DNA of 7,917 nucleotides, taken from contig QILZ01000245.1 in the NCBI GenBank assembly GCA_003233545.1, positions 1 through 7,917 on the forward strand, given 5' to 3'. A model generated the notes under the pieces. It made no database searches, was not told the origin of the DNA, and saw only the letters and a program-made list of their open reading frames with translations. A program made the translations under genes and the position numbers. Shown piece after piece: positions 1 through 6,493 of the stretch. Source of the DNA: Spirochaetales bacterium (GTDB taxonomy: Bacteria; Spirochaetota; Spirochaetia; SZUA-6). Within the stretch, counting starts at the first letter, position 1; every line of letters starts with the position of its first letter.

Positions 1-1059
1 GTACTTAATTTCTGCTCAAATAACTATCTGGGGTTATCCGGCCATCCGGAAATTGTAAAGGCGGCAAAAGATGCAATGGACAGATGGGGCTACGGTCTTT
101 CCTCGGTACGGTTCATCTGCGGGACTCAAGGCATTCATAAGGAACTGGAAGCTGAGGTTTCCGGGTTTCTCGGTACGGAGGATACACTGCTGTATGCTGC
201 ATGTTTCGATGCCAATGGCGGATTATTCGAACCCTTTCTGGATGAGCACGATGCCGTTATTTCGGATGAGCTGAACCATGCATCGATTATAGATGGTGTC
301 AGGCTCTGCAGGGCATCGAGATACCGGTACAAACATTCCGATATTAAAAGTCTCGAGGAAGTTTTAAAAGAAGCCTCGAATGCCCGGTACAGGCTTGTCT
401 GCACGGACGGTGTTTTTTCCATGGACGGGGATATTGCAGATCTAAAGGGTATCTGTGATCTTGCAGATAAGTATGATGCCCTTGTTATGGTGGATGACTC
501 GCATGCAACGGGGTATATCGGGAAAACGGGGAGAGGTACTCCCGAATACTGCGGCGTGCAGGGAAGGGTGGATTTAATAACGACAACATTCGGCAAGGCG
601 CTCGGAGGGGCTTCCGGCGGATGTACTTCGGGGAGAAGGGAATTAATCGAGTACCTGCGTCAACGCTCACGTCCGTACCTTTTCTCCAATACGCTTCCTC
701 CCGGAGTTGCAGGCGCAACATTGAAGGCTCTGAAAATGATACGGGAATCATCCGAACCCGGGAAAAAGGTCCGTGAAAATGCCGGTTATTTTAAGGAAAA
801 GATGAAAACTGCCGGTTTCGATATAGTTCCGGGGAATACTGCAATTGTTCCGATTATGCTTTACAAAGAACAGCTTGCCCTGACGATGGCTGAAAAACTG
901 CTGAATGAAGGGGTATATGTGACCGGTTTTGTATATCCTGTTGTTCCGAAGGGAAGGGCAAGGATACGGGTACAGCTCTCCGCCGCTCATACAAAAGAAC
1001 AGATAGAGATGGCCTCGGCAGCTTTTATAAAAGCGGGAAAAGAGCTGGGTATCGTGTAA
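1..1059 (+). CDS. kbl: 2-amino-3-ketobutyrate CoA ligase (glycine C-acetyltransferase), 5' partial
   Basis: PLP enzyme of the alpha-oxoamine synthase family. It catalyses 2-amino-3-oxobutyrate + CoA <-> glycine + acetyl-CoA, normally the second step of threonine breakdown after threonine dehydrogenase; cytosolic. The frame is open from base 1, so the gene starts upstream; the ATG at 76 is internal. The 352 visible residues match E. coli Kbl from about residue 44 to the end, so roughly 43 N-terminal residues are missing. Visible hallmarks are FCSNNYLGL near the start, SVRFICGTQ, CFDANGGLFE, NHASIIDGVRLC, TDGVFSMDG, DDSHATG (PLP-ring Asp and His, 493-504), and TTFGKALGGASGG with the Schiff-base lysine at 595-597 (about residue 242 in full-length numbering). 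RQRSRPYLFSN and VVPKGRARIRVQLSAAHT follow. These Kbl-specific strings separate it from BioF and HemA. A gene for threonine dehydrogenase is not visible. The next gene follows on the same strand after 126 bp. Confidence 0.95.
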   Translation, partial: VLNFCSNNYLGLSGHPEIVKAAKDAMDRWGYGLSSVRFICGTQGIHKELEAEVSGFLGTEDTLLYAACFDANGGLFEPFLDEHDAVISDELNHASIIDGVRLCRASRYRYKHSDIKSLEEVLKEASNARYRLVCTDGVFSMDGDIADLKGICDLADKYDALVMVDDSHATGYIGKTGRGTPEYCGVQGRVDLITTTFGKALGGASGGCTSGRRELIEYLRQRSRPYLFSNTLPPGVAGATLKALKMIRESSEPGKKVRENAGYFKEKMKTAGFDIVPGNTAIVPIMLYKEQLALTMAEKLLNEGVYVTGFVYPVVPKGRARIRVQLSAAHTKEQIEMASAAFIKAGKELGIV

Positions 1060-1134
1060 ACAGGCCGGATTTAAATACACCGGGTTTAGTCGAGCAGGAT
1101 TTAAGCCTGTACCGTTTTATAATTCTTATGTTAC

Positions 1135-1163
1135 TTGACATTGCCCTGTTTCATCTTTACGTT
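1135..1163 (+). promoter_or_regulatory. weak candidate promoter before the aminotransferase gene
   Basis: A perfect -35 hexamer TTGACA lies at 1135-1140. With a 17-base spacer the -10 would be TACGTT (1158-1163), which matches only three of six consensus positions. A perfect TATAAT also sits at 1118-1123 but has no recognisable -35 at the right distance. The 126-bp gap behind kbl makes a separate promoter plausible, but read-through from kbl is equally possible. Confidence 0.25.
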
Positions 1164-1185
1164 AAAAATGGAGTTGTAGTTATAG

Positions 1186-2538
1186 ATGAATCCGATAATT
1201 TCCGATTATTTTTCCGCCCGGGAACCCTCTGTAATAAGGCTTGCACAGATGGAATTTTCAGGCAGAAAGGATTCCGTGGATGCCGTTAATGTTTCCATAG
1301 GAAATGTTTCACTGCCAATGCACCCTGCGATGACAGACCGGTTATCGCATTTAAGGGATAAAGGGAGCCCCTTCGGGAGCGGTGTCGTTAAATATACATC
1401 GACGGTGGGATTCGAAGAAACAAGAAAAGCCTTCCTTAATATAATCGAATCGAGCGGTTTTGCTGTCGATGATCTCCGTGTGCAGGTAACGGACGGCGGT
1501 TCGCAGGCTATGGAGCTTGTTATCCTCGGTGTGTGCGGCGGACCCGGTTCTGACAGGACCGGTGAAAGGCCGCTTCTTGTAATCGACCCCACATATACAA
1601 ATTACTCAGCCTTTGCCGTCAGAACCGGCAGAAAGGTTGTTTCTATTACACGGTCGCTGGAAGAATCGGGGACATTCAGATTGCCCGGTACCGGGGAGAT
1701 AGAAAAAACCATTATGGATTACAGGCCGGGCGGGATGCTTGTAATTCCATATGATAATCCGACAGGTCAGCTGTACTCTAAGGATATGCTTTTAAGCCTT
1801 TCAGAACTTGCAGTTAAGCATAATCTCTGGATGGTAAGTGATGAGGCTTACAGAGAACTGTACTACCAGGATAACCCTGTCGTGAGTATCTGGGGGATTA
1901 CGGACAGGGATGTTCCCGGCATAGAAGGCAGGAGAATAAGCATAGAAACAGCATCCAAGGTATGGAATGCATGCGGGCTTCGAATAGGAGCGATTGTTAC
2001 CGATAATGATGAGTTTCACAGGAGAGCTGTTGCAGAGAATACTGCCAACCTGTGTCCGAATGCAATAGGTCAGTATATTTTCGGGGCCTTAGCGCTGGAA
2101 AAAAAAGAAGATTTAAAGCAATGGTATAATAAACAGCGGTCATACTATAAAAGCCTGATGCAGGAGTTATACGCCGGTTTCAGGAGGGAACTGCCGGAGG
2201 TTATTTTTTCCGTTCCGGAAGCTTCCATATATTCGATTGTGGATGTGAGGAACTATGTAAAGCCCGGGTTCTCCGCCCATGATTTTGTCATGTACTGTGC
2301 AAAAAGTGGCTTTGTGGAAATGGAGGATGCGAACGGAGTACATCGATACACACTGCTTGTTGCCCCCATGGACGGTTTTTACAGCAGGAGTCCGGGGAAT
2401 GAGGGAGGAAAAACCGGTACTTCTTATAACCCGGGTAACACCCAGATGAGAATAGCTTATGTGGAAACTCCGGACAGGATGGAGCTTGTTCCTTACCTGT
2501 TTAAATCACTGATAGAGCAGTACGAGCTTAACCGTTAA
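1186..2538 (+). CDS. PLP-dependent class I/II aminotransferase, substrate unknown
   Basis: Fold-type I aminotransferase of 450 residues, moving an amino group between an amino acid and a 2-oxo acid; cytosolic. The whole aspartate-aminotransferase-type active site is visible: TDGGSQAME (phosphate loop, about residue 102 on), YDNPTG with Asn191, SDEAYREL with Asp219 (pyridine nitrogen) and Tyr222, the Schiff-base Lys258 in ETASKVWN, Arg266 in GLRIG, and the carboxylate-binding Arg422 in NTQMRIAYVE. It is longer than the usual 390-400 residues; part of the excess is a Gly/Ser-rich loop at about residues 400-418. The first ATG of the frame is used; a GGAG at 1170-1173 is 12 bases upstream, a slightly distant ribosome site. 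No encapsulation-like tail is seen. It resembles conserved aminotransferases of the AspC/aromatic group, but I cannot name the substrate. It converges with the deoR gene, with only 16 bp between the stops. Confidence 0.9.
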   Translation: MNPIISDYFSAREPSVIRLAQMEFSGRKDSVDAVNVSIGNVSLPMHPAMTDRLSHLRDKGSPFGSGVVKYTSTVGFEETRKAFLNIIESSGFAVDDLRVQVTDGGSQAMELVILGVCGGPGSDRTGERPLLVIDPTYTNYSAFAVRTGRKVVSITRSLEESGTFRLPGTGEIEKTIMDYRPGGMLVIPYDNPTGQLYSKDMLLSLSELAVKHNLWMVSDEAYRELYYQDNPVVSIWGITDRDVPGIEGRRISIETASKVWNACGLRIGAIVTDNDEFHRRAVAENTANLCPNAIGQYIFGALALEKKEDLKQWYNKQRSYYKSLMQELYAGFRRELPEVIFSVPEASIYSIVDVRNYVKPGFSAHDFVMYCAKSGFVEMEDANGVHRYTLLVAPMDGFYSRSPGNEGGKTGTSYNPGNTQMRIAYVETPDRMELVPYLFKSLIEQYELNR

Positions 2539-2554
2539 TCGTTTTTAAGCGGAT

Positions 2555-3337
2555 CTATACCGTTATCAGTTTAATGCCCAGGTCGAGAATATGCTTTTTG
2601 TAGCTGTCGGGAATGCCGTCATCTGTAATTATCACATCGAAATCTTTTATATCCGCAAAATAGCCCGGTTTAATCTTATCGAATTTACTTGAATCAACCA
2701 GGAGTATGTTTTTAAGGGCGGAGTTGATGCACGCCTGTTTGGTCTCTGTCTCGTACCGGGTGGAACAGGTAACTCCTAATTTTGAATTTACCCCGCTTGC
2801 CGAGATAAATGCTTTTGTCGCCCTGAATCTTTTTATAAGATTGATTCCCTCCTGGCTTTCGAACATGAGAGTGTCTCTGTGGAGTTCGCCCCCGGCAAAA
2901 GTAATTGTGCAGTTTTTCCGTAGATTTACTGCAGTCAGGATATTTAATGCGAAGCACAGGACGGATATCTTAAGGTCGTATGGAATCGATTGTGCAAGAC
3001 GGTCCGTCGTAGAACCGGTATCGATTATAATTATATCATCCGGATTAATCAGGGAAGCGGCCTTCCCGCCGATTCTCATCTTTTTCTCCCTGTTTATAAC
3101 CTCCTGTTTATCGATAGCGTACCTGTCCGAATCTGCATCCGGCCGGTTTAAGGGGTTAAGAACGGCAGCGCCGTGCATGAGCCTGACTATATTCTCTCTT
3201 GCAAGGAAATTTAAATCTCTCCTTACGGTCATCTCGGACACTTTTAGAGCTCTGGAAAGTTCGCGCACATTAGCTGCGTTTTCCGATAGCAGGGTATTGA
3301 TGATTCTGCTGATCCGCTCTTTTTTCTTTTCCGTCAT
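2555..3337 (-). CDS. DeoR-family transcriptional regulator
   Basis: A 260-residue repressor-type regulator of normal length for the family. Residues about 6-58 form the DeoR-type winged helix-turn-helix, with the diagnostic recognition stretch VSEMTVRRDLNFL and the following HGAAV. Residues about 75-235 are the DeoRC effector domain, with IIIDTGSTTDRLAQ (sugar-phosphate-binding loop), FAGGELHRDTLMFES, AFISASGVNSKLGVTCST, and LLVDSSKFD near the C-terminus. Members of this family usually bind phosphorylated sugars or related metabolites and repress an adjacent catabolic operon. It is divergent from the BMC operon and separated from it by 162 bp, so it is very probably its regulator and possibly autoregulated. 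The ATG at 3337 has only a weak purine stretch (TGGAAAA) upstream. The effector cannot be read from the sequence. Confidence 0.93.
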   Translation of the reverse strand: MTEKKKERISRIINTLLSENAANVRELSRALKVSEMTVRRDLNFLARENIVRLMHGAAVLNPLNRPDADSDRYAIDKQEVINREKKMRIGGKAASLINPDDIIIIDTGSTTDRLAQSIPYDLKISVLCFALNILTAVNLRKNCTITFAGGELHRDTLMFESQEGINLIKRFRATKAFISASGVNSKLGVTCSTRYETETKQACINSALKNILLVDSSKFDKIKPGYFADIKDFDVIITDDGIPDSYKKHILDLGIKLITV

Positions 3338-3361
3338 ACTGTATTTTCCAGATTAAAAAGC

Positions 3362-3390
3362 ATTATATACAATAAAATGTTGTTTTACAA
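3362..3390 (-). promoter_or_regulatory. sigma70-type promoter of the deoR gene
   Basis: Read on the minus strand, TTGTAA (3390-3385, four of six -35 positions) is followed by a 17-base spacer and a perfect TATAAT (3367-3362). The expected transcript start is near 3355, giving a leader of about 18 bases before the ATG at 3337. Confidence 0.65.
3373..3387. promoter_or_regulatory. candidate operator: inverted repeat in the deoR promoter
   Basis: TAAAA-TGTTG-TTTTA is a 15-bp inverted repeat with perfect 5-bp arms. It lies in the spacer of the deoR promoter and touches its -35. Part of it, read on the minus strand as GTAAAACA (3388-3381), recurs as GTAAAATA on the plus strand at 3441-3448, just behind the -35 of the BMC promoter. 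The two copies are placed nearly symmetrically about the divergent promoters, as expected for a repressor controlling both directions. The region is AT-rich, so chance matches are easy. Confidence 0.35.
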
Positions 3391-3430
3391 GCAATTATAT
3401 TAAATAATTATAAAAATAATAACATTTAAC

Positions 3431-3459
3431 TTGACATATGGTAAAATATAAACAATAAT
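3431..3459 (+). promoter_or_regulatory. sigma70-type promoter of the BMC operon
   Basis: A perfect TTGACA (3431-3436), a 17-base spacer and AATAAT (3454-3459, five of six -10 positions) make this the best promoter in the window. Transcription should begin near 3466, leaving a leader of about 34 bases. Two short palindromes overlap the start region: ATTAT-g-ATAAT at 3467-3477 and ATAATATTAT at 3473-3482. They could be operator half-sites or just AT-rich background. Confidence 0.75.
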
Positions 3460-3499
3460 AAAGATGATTATGATAATATTATAACAGGGGGCGGTAATA

Positions 3500-4129
3500 A
3501 TGGAGCTAAGAACCTATATTTTTCTCGATTCTCTTCAGTACCAGATGGCATCGTACATGGCTACCGTATCCAAAGGATATTTTCCTGTAGCCGAACAGGC
3601 CTGCATGGTTGTGGAAATCTCTCCCGGTATCGAAATTAACAGGTTAACGGATATTGCACTGAAAGCTACGAATGTCACCCCGGGTATTCAGATTGTGGAA
3701 CGGTTGTTCGGCCTTTTAGAGGTTCACTCTGATAGCCAGGCGGACACGCGGGATGCCGGTACTGCTATACTCGATGCCCTTAAATTAAAAGAACAGGATA
3801 GAATGAAGCCGAAGATACTGACAAGCCAGTTGATTAAGAATATAGATGATCATCATGCACAGCTTATTAACAAGGTTCGTTACGGGAACATGGTATTAAA
3901 GGGAGATACATTGTTTGTCCTGGAAATAGAGCCTGCAGGATATGCGTATTATGCAGCTAATGAAGCGGAAAAGGCATCACATATAAATATTATCAATGTT
4001 TCAGGCTACGGAAGATACGGGCGTATCTATATAGCCGGAGACGAAGCCGAAGTTCTGGTTAGTAAGGAAATTGTAGAGTTAAGGCTGAAAGGCTTAAAGG
4101 GTAAGGAGCCGGAGGGGAGGTCTGAATAG
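3500..4129 (+). CDS. circularly permuted tandem-domain BMC-T shell protein
   Basis: Microcompartment shell protein of 209 residues, expected to form trimers (pseudo-hexamers) that tile the shell facets. Two BMC-like domains are visible, about residues 3-94 and 104-198. Each starts with a strand-helix segment (FLDSLQYQMASYM; ILTSQLIKNIDDHHAQLI) followed by a strand, a helix, strands and a second helix. This is the permuted order of the EutL/PduB/CsoS1D class. The second domain has PAGYAYYAANEAEKAS and GRIYIAGDEAEV, which recall the DEA-K segment of EutL. The two halves resemble each other only distantly. The start is set by AGGGGG at 3486-3491, 8 bases before the ATG. It is the first gene of the operon; a 73-bp gap with small hairpins follows. 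Permuted BMC-T proteins often carry a larger, possibly gated pore for bulky substrates or cofactors; that role is inferred here. Confidence 0.85.
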   Translation: MELRTYIFLDSLQYQMASYMATVSKGYFPVAEQACMVVEISPGIEINRLTDIALKATNVTPGIQIVERLFGLLEVHSDSQADTRDAGTAILDALKLKEQDRMKPKILTSQLIKNIDDHHAQLINKVRYGNMVLKGDTLFVLEIEPAGYAYYAANEAEKASHINIINVSGYGRYGRIYIAGDEAEVLVSKEIVELRLKGLKGKEPEGRSE

Positions 4130-4147
4130 ATTTGCATTTACATAAAA

Positions 4148-4179
4148 GGCCGGTCGAAAGGCCGTTATCGGAAAATAAC
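4148..4179 (+). other. two small intercistronic hairpins
   Basis: Between the permuted BMC-T and BMC-H genes, GGCC (4148-4151) can pair with GGCC (4160-4163) across an 8-base loop, and GTTAT (4164-4168) can pair with ATAAC (4175-4179) across CGGAAA. No T-tract follows, so this is not an intrinsic terminator. A transcript-stability or processing role is possible. The 10-mer AAAGGCCGTT (4157-4166) recurs at 6501-6510, in front of the second BMC-T gene. Confidence 0.3.
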
Positions 4180-4202
4180 TTAACATATAAGGAGTGTAAA
4201 AG

Positions 4203-4523
4203 ATGGCAGAGATGAATTCGGATGCATTGGGGATGATCGAAACACGTGGTTTTGCTGCGATGGTAGAGGCTGCGGATGCTATGGTAAAGGCTGCAAGGGT
4301 GGAGCTTACAGGTTACGAGAGAACCGGGGGCGGTTATGTTACGGCCATTGTCCGCGGTGATGTGGCGGCGGTACGGGCAGCCCTGGATGCGGGCAATCAT
4401 GCAGCAGAGCGCGTAGGCGAGGTAGTTTCGGTGCATATAATACCGAGACCGCATTCCAATGTGGACCAGGTGCTGCCGCTCGGAAGAGGTTCGGAAAAGA
4501 ACAGCGCCGCGGCTCCGTTATAA
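4203..4523 (+). CDS. BMC-H shell protein (PduA/EutM type)
   Basis: Single-domain, 106-residue hexameric shell protein, the main facet component. Canonical features run in order: ALGMIETRGFAAMVEAADAMVKAA (strand 1 and helix A, residues 8-31), the pore loop around TGGGY (41-45), VTAIVRGDVAAVRAALDAG, and VVSVHIIPRPH with the conserved PRPH before the C-terminal helix. The pore loop is triple-glycine as in EutM, where PduA has GSG. The tail after VLPLGR is short, charged and Ala-rich. The start is supported by AAGGAG at 4189-4194, 8 bases before the ATG. The best-conserved shell gene here, it identifies the locus as a BMC operon. Confidence 0.96.
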   Translation: MAEMNSDALGMIETRGFAAMVEAADAMVKAARVELTGYERTGGGYVTAIVRGDVAAVRAALDAGNHAAERVGEVVSVHIIPRPHSNVDQVLPLGRGSEKNSAAAPL

Positions 4524-4557
4524 TACTGATCGAAATATTTTAAGGATAATTGTTGTA

Positions 4558-4863
4558 ATGGTTTTGGCAAAGGTTATAGGAAATATCGTTTCCACAAATA
4601 AAGAACCGAAAATAGAGGGGATTAAATTCCTTCTTCTCGAAAAAATCGATCCCTCCACTATGAAGGGCAAGGGTGATTTTGTTGTTGCCATGGACAGTGT
4701 AGGAGCCGGTGCGGATGAAATAGTTTTTTATGTTTCAGGGAGCAGTTCGAGGCTTACACGGACTACGGAGGGAAAACCCAGCGATGCAACGATAATTGCG
4801 ATTGTCGATACGATAGACCTCTATGGAAAAACCGTGTATCGGAAGGACGGTAAGGTTTTATGA
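4558..4863 (+). CDS. BMC-P vertex protein (EutN/CcmL family), first copy
   Basis: Pentameric shell-vertex protein of 101 residues that closes the corners of the compartment. Family features are MVLAKVIGNIVSTNKEPKIEG at the N-terminus, KFLLLEKID, the DSVGAGADEIV motif, the SSSR turn and IIAIVDTID near the end. The frame is open further upstream to a possible ATG at 4459, but that would add a non-homologous stretch lying inside the BMC-H gene. The ATG at 4558 matches the family N-terminus and has TAAGGA 11 bases upstream. Its stop overlaps the start of the second BMC-P gene (ATGA, 4860-4863), so the two are probably translationally coupled. Confidence 0.93.
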   Translation: MVLAKVIGNIVSTNKEPKIEGIKFLLLEKIDPSTMKGKGDFVVAMDSVGAGADEIVFYVSGSSSRLTRTTEGKPSDATIIAIVDTIDLYGKTVYRKDGKVL

Positions 4864-5153
4864 TTTTTGGTCTTGTTGCAGGTACTGTTGTTGCAACTAA
4901 CCGAAGCGATGAAATAAAGGGTGCAAAGTATCTTCTTGTAGAAACCTGTACTTCTGATGCAAAAGGAAAGGGAAATTATCTTGTTGCACTGGATAATATG
5001 GGGGCAGGTACAGGGGAAATGGTGCTTTTGTCGCAGGGAAGTTCGACGAGGCAGACATCCGTTAGTAAGAATAAGCCTGTAGATGCCCTTATAATCGGTA
5101 TTGTCGATCTTGTAGAGGCAGGGGGAAGGTTTGTATTCAGGAAGTCTGTTTAA
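4860..5153 (+). CDS. BMC-P vertex protein (EutN/CcmL family), second copy
   Basis: A second 97-residue pentameric vertex protein, paralogous to the preceding one: MIFGLVAGTVVATNRSDEIKG, KYLLVETC, the DNMGAGTGEMV motif, GSSTRQT and IIGIVDLVE align with it position for position. It starts in the ATGA overlap and has AAGG a few bases upstream inside the first copy. The sequence has diverged well beyond a recent duplication, so the copies may have different positions or partners in the shell. The 3' end probably overlaps the start of the PduS-like gene. Confidence 0.93.
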   Translation: MIFGLVAGTVVATNRSDEIKGAKYLLVETCTSDAKGKGNYLVALDNMGAGTGEMVLLSQGSSTRQTSVSKNKPVDALIIGIVDLVEAGGRFVFRKSV

Positions 5154-6453
5154 CTATCTTCGCTCTATGGGTGTACAGCTGTCGGAATACTCCGAAGATG
5201 CTGTGCCGGATGCTTTAACAATTGTCGTAAGTGCTCATGAAAATTCATTTTTACCGTCCGCCGGCGAGTATATTCTATATTATGAAACAGAGAAGATTAT
5301 TGCTGCATTAAAAACTGTTATGGAGAACTGCCGTTCGGAACAGGGAGTTTTCCTTGTATCCGGCAGCAGTAAAGAGCTTGCGGAAAATCTTAAACAGAGG
5401 TTTCGGCCGGAAGATAAGCTTAAGATTATGGTTGTAAATGACCTGTACGCGGCAGCGGGATTTAATAACGGCAGAGAAAAGTATCTGCCGCAGATTCCCG
5501 GCTGTTATGGGAAGGATGCTGCACAGGGACCATGCATGGTATATTCGCCCCGGGAGATGTTTCGTATCTATGAAGCTGTTACGGAAAAAAAGCCTGTTAC
5601 CGATGTTTTTGTTTACTGTACCGGTGAGGTTAACAGACCTTCTGTTGTAAATGTACCGGTAGGAATATCGTGCAGGGATGTTATCGGGGCCTGCGGAGGT
5701 CCGTTAACAGAGGATTATGTTATTACGGGGAAACCTTCCTTTAATATTGTGGAGAAAGATACGGAAGCACCTGTCGGTAAGGATACGGATACGATTGTCG
5801 TACTGGGTAGTGAAAATCCATTTGTAAACAAGCTCGAAATACCTTTTCCGACGGAGCTGAAGCGTATAAAATCGACCTGCAGCCATTGCAGATTCTGCAC
5901 CGATATGTGTCCGGTTTACTTAGAGGGAAGAAATTTATTTCCGCATCTTATCGTACAGGCATTAGCGGATGGGAATGCCGCAGAAAGTCCATGGATAACA
6001 GGTGCGGAACTCTGTACGGAGTGCGGAATATGTACGGCTGTATGTCCTTCCGGCCTGTCTCCTGTAAAGATAAATGTTTTTATTAAGGAAATTATTAAAG
6101 GGGCAGGGAATAGGGGATTAAAGACGGGAACGCACGGGAAAGATTCCGGCCGATTCCGCCTATCCGGATACCGGCGAATGCCTGCAGCCAGATTTGCGGA
6201 GAAATGCGGCTTAAGCAGATACACGATAAAGAACATTCATGGAGAAGCTTTAAGAATTCATGATATCGAACGTGTGGAGCTTTTGCTTTACCAGGAAGGA
6301 ATAAAATTGTATCCGGTTGTGGTTCAGGGTGTTAAAGTTTCCAGGGGCACGGTTATAGCCAGGGGTTCTAATGACAGTGTTTCTGCGCTTCATGCCAGTA
6401 TAAGCGGCAGGGTTACCCTGGTAAACGAAGAGCGGATCGTGATTGCAGCATAG
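5131..6453 (+). CDS. pduS: PduS-like Fe-S electron-transfer protein lacking the flavin/NADH motif
   Basis: RnfC/PduS-family protein of 440 residues (PduS is about 450). An SLBB domain lies at about 156-190 (VFVYCTGEVNRPS). Two [4Fe-4S] motifs follow: C250-x2-C253-x2-C256-x3-C260-P and C295-x2-C298-x2-C301-x3-C305-P. The C-terminus (about 375-440) resembles the barrel-sandwich end of PduS/RnfC. The N-terminal Rossmann-like part is recognisable (about 29-90), but the family's GAGGAGFPT loop is absent, the AECEP position reads AHENS (35-39), and the NNVxT flavin site reads VYSPREMF (137-144). Canonical PduS oxidises NADH through FMN; this one probably only relays single electrons. The start is uncertain: TTG at 5131 overlaps the BMC-P gene by 23 bp and follows GGGGGAAGG. 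The first ATG (5167) lacks a ribosome site and would cut a helix (NYLRSMGV) that aligns with the family. It lies directly before pduT, as in Pdu operons. Confidence 0.85.
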   Translation: MYSGSLFNYLRSMGVQLSEYSEDAVPDALTIVVSAHENSFLPSAGEYILYYETEKIIAALKTVMENCRSEQGVFLVSGSSKELAENLKQRFRPEDKLKIMVVNDLYAAAGFNNGREKYLPQIPGCYGKDAAQGPCMVYSPREMFRIYEAVTEKKPVTDVFVYCTGEVNRPSVVNVPVGISCRDVIGACGGPLTEDYVITGKPSFNIVEKDTEAPVGKDTDTIVVLGSENPFVNKLEIPFPTELKRIKSTCSHCRFCTDMCPVYLEGRNLFPHLIVQALADGNAAESPWITGAELCTECGICTAVCPSGLSPVKINVFIKEIIKGAGNRGLKTGTHGKDSGRFRLSGYRRMPAARFAEKCGLSRYTIKNIHGEALRIHDIERVELLLYQEGIKLYPVVVQGVKVSRGTVIARGSNDSVSALHASISGRVTLVNEERIVIAA

Positions 6454-6458
6454 GCTGC
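6445..6458 (+). other. hairpin straddling the stop codon of the PduS-like gene
   Basis: GCAGC (6445-6449) pairs with GCTGC (6454-6458) around the loop ATAG, which contains the TAG stop. No T-tract follows, so termination is not expected. It might protect or mark the mRNA segment boundary; chance is possible with a 5-bp stem. Confidence 0.25.
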
Positions 6459-6493
6459 TATAGGGTAAATCAGCACGGGAAGTTTTGGAATAA

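Noticed and set aside
1060..1118. ACAGGC (1060-1065) and GCCTGT (1105-1110) followed by a T-rich stretch, as a kbl terminator
   Set aside because: The stem is 6 bp with a 39-base loop, and the T-run is short and interrupted. It is too weak for a confident call.
2526..2550. GCTTAA...TTAAGC inverted repeat between the convergent aminotransferase and deoR genes, as a bidirectional terminator
   Set aside because: The stem is AT-rich, only 6 bp with a 13-base loop, overlaps the stop codon, and has no T-tract on either strand. It may help termination but is not a supportable terminator.
2706..3356. Long open frame on the plus strand across the deoR gene
   Set aside because: It is antisense to a gene with clear DeoR-family motifs, and its translation shows no recognisable domain or ribosome site.
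4519..4524. Perfect TATAAT at the end of the BMC-H gene as an internal promoter
   Set aside because: No -35-like hexamer occurs 16-18 bases upstream, and it overlaps the stop codon of BMC-H.
4459..4557. Upstream in-frame ATG for the first BMC-P gene
   Set aside because: The extra residues lie in the BMC-H reading region, do not resemble the family, and the ATG at 4558 fits the EutN/CcmL N-terminus.
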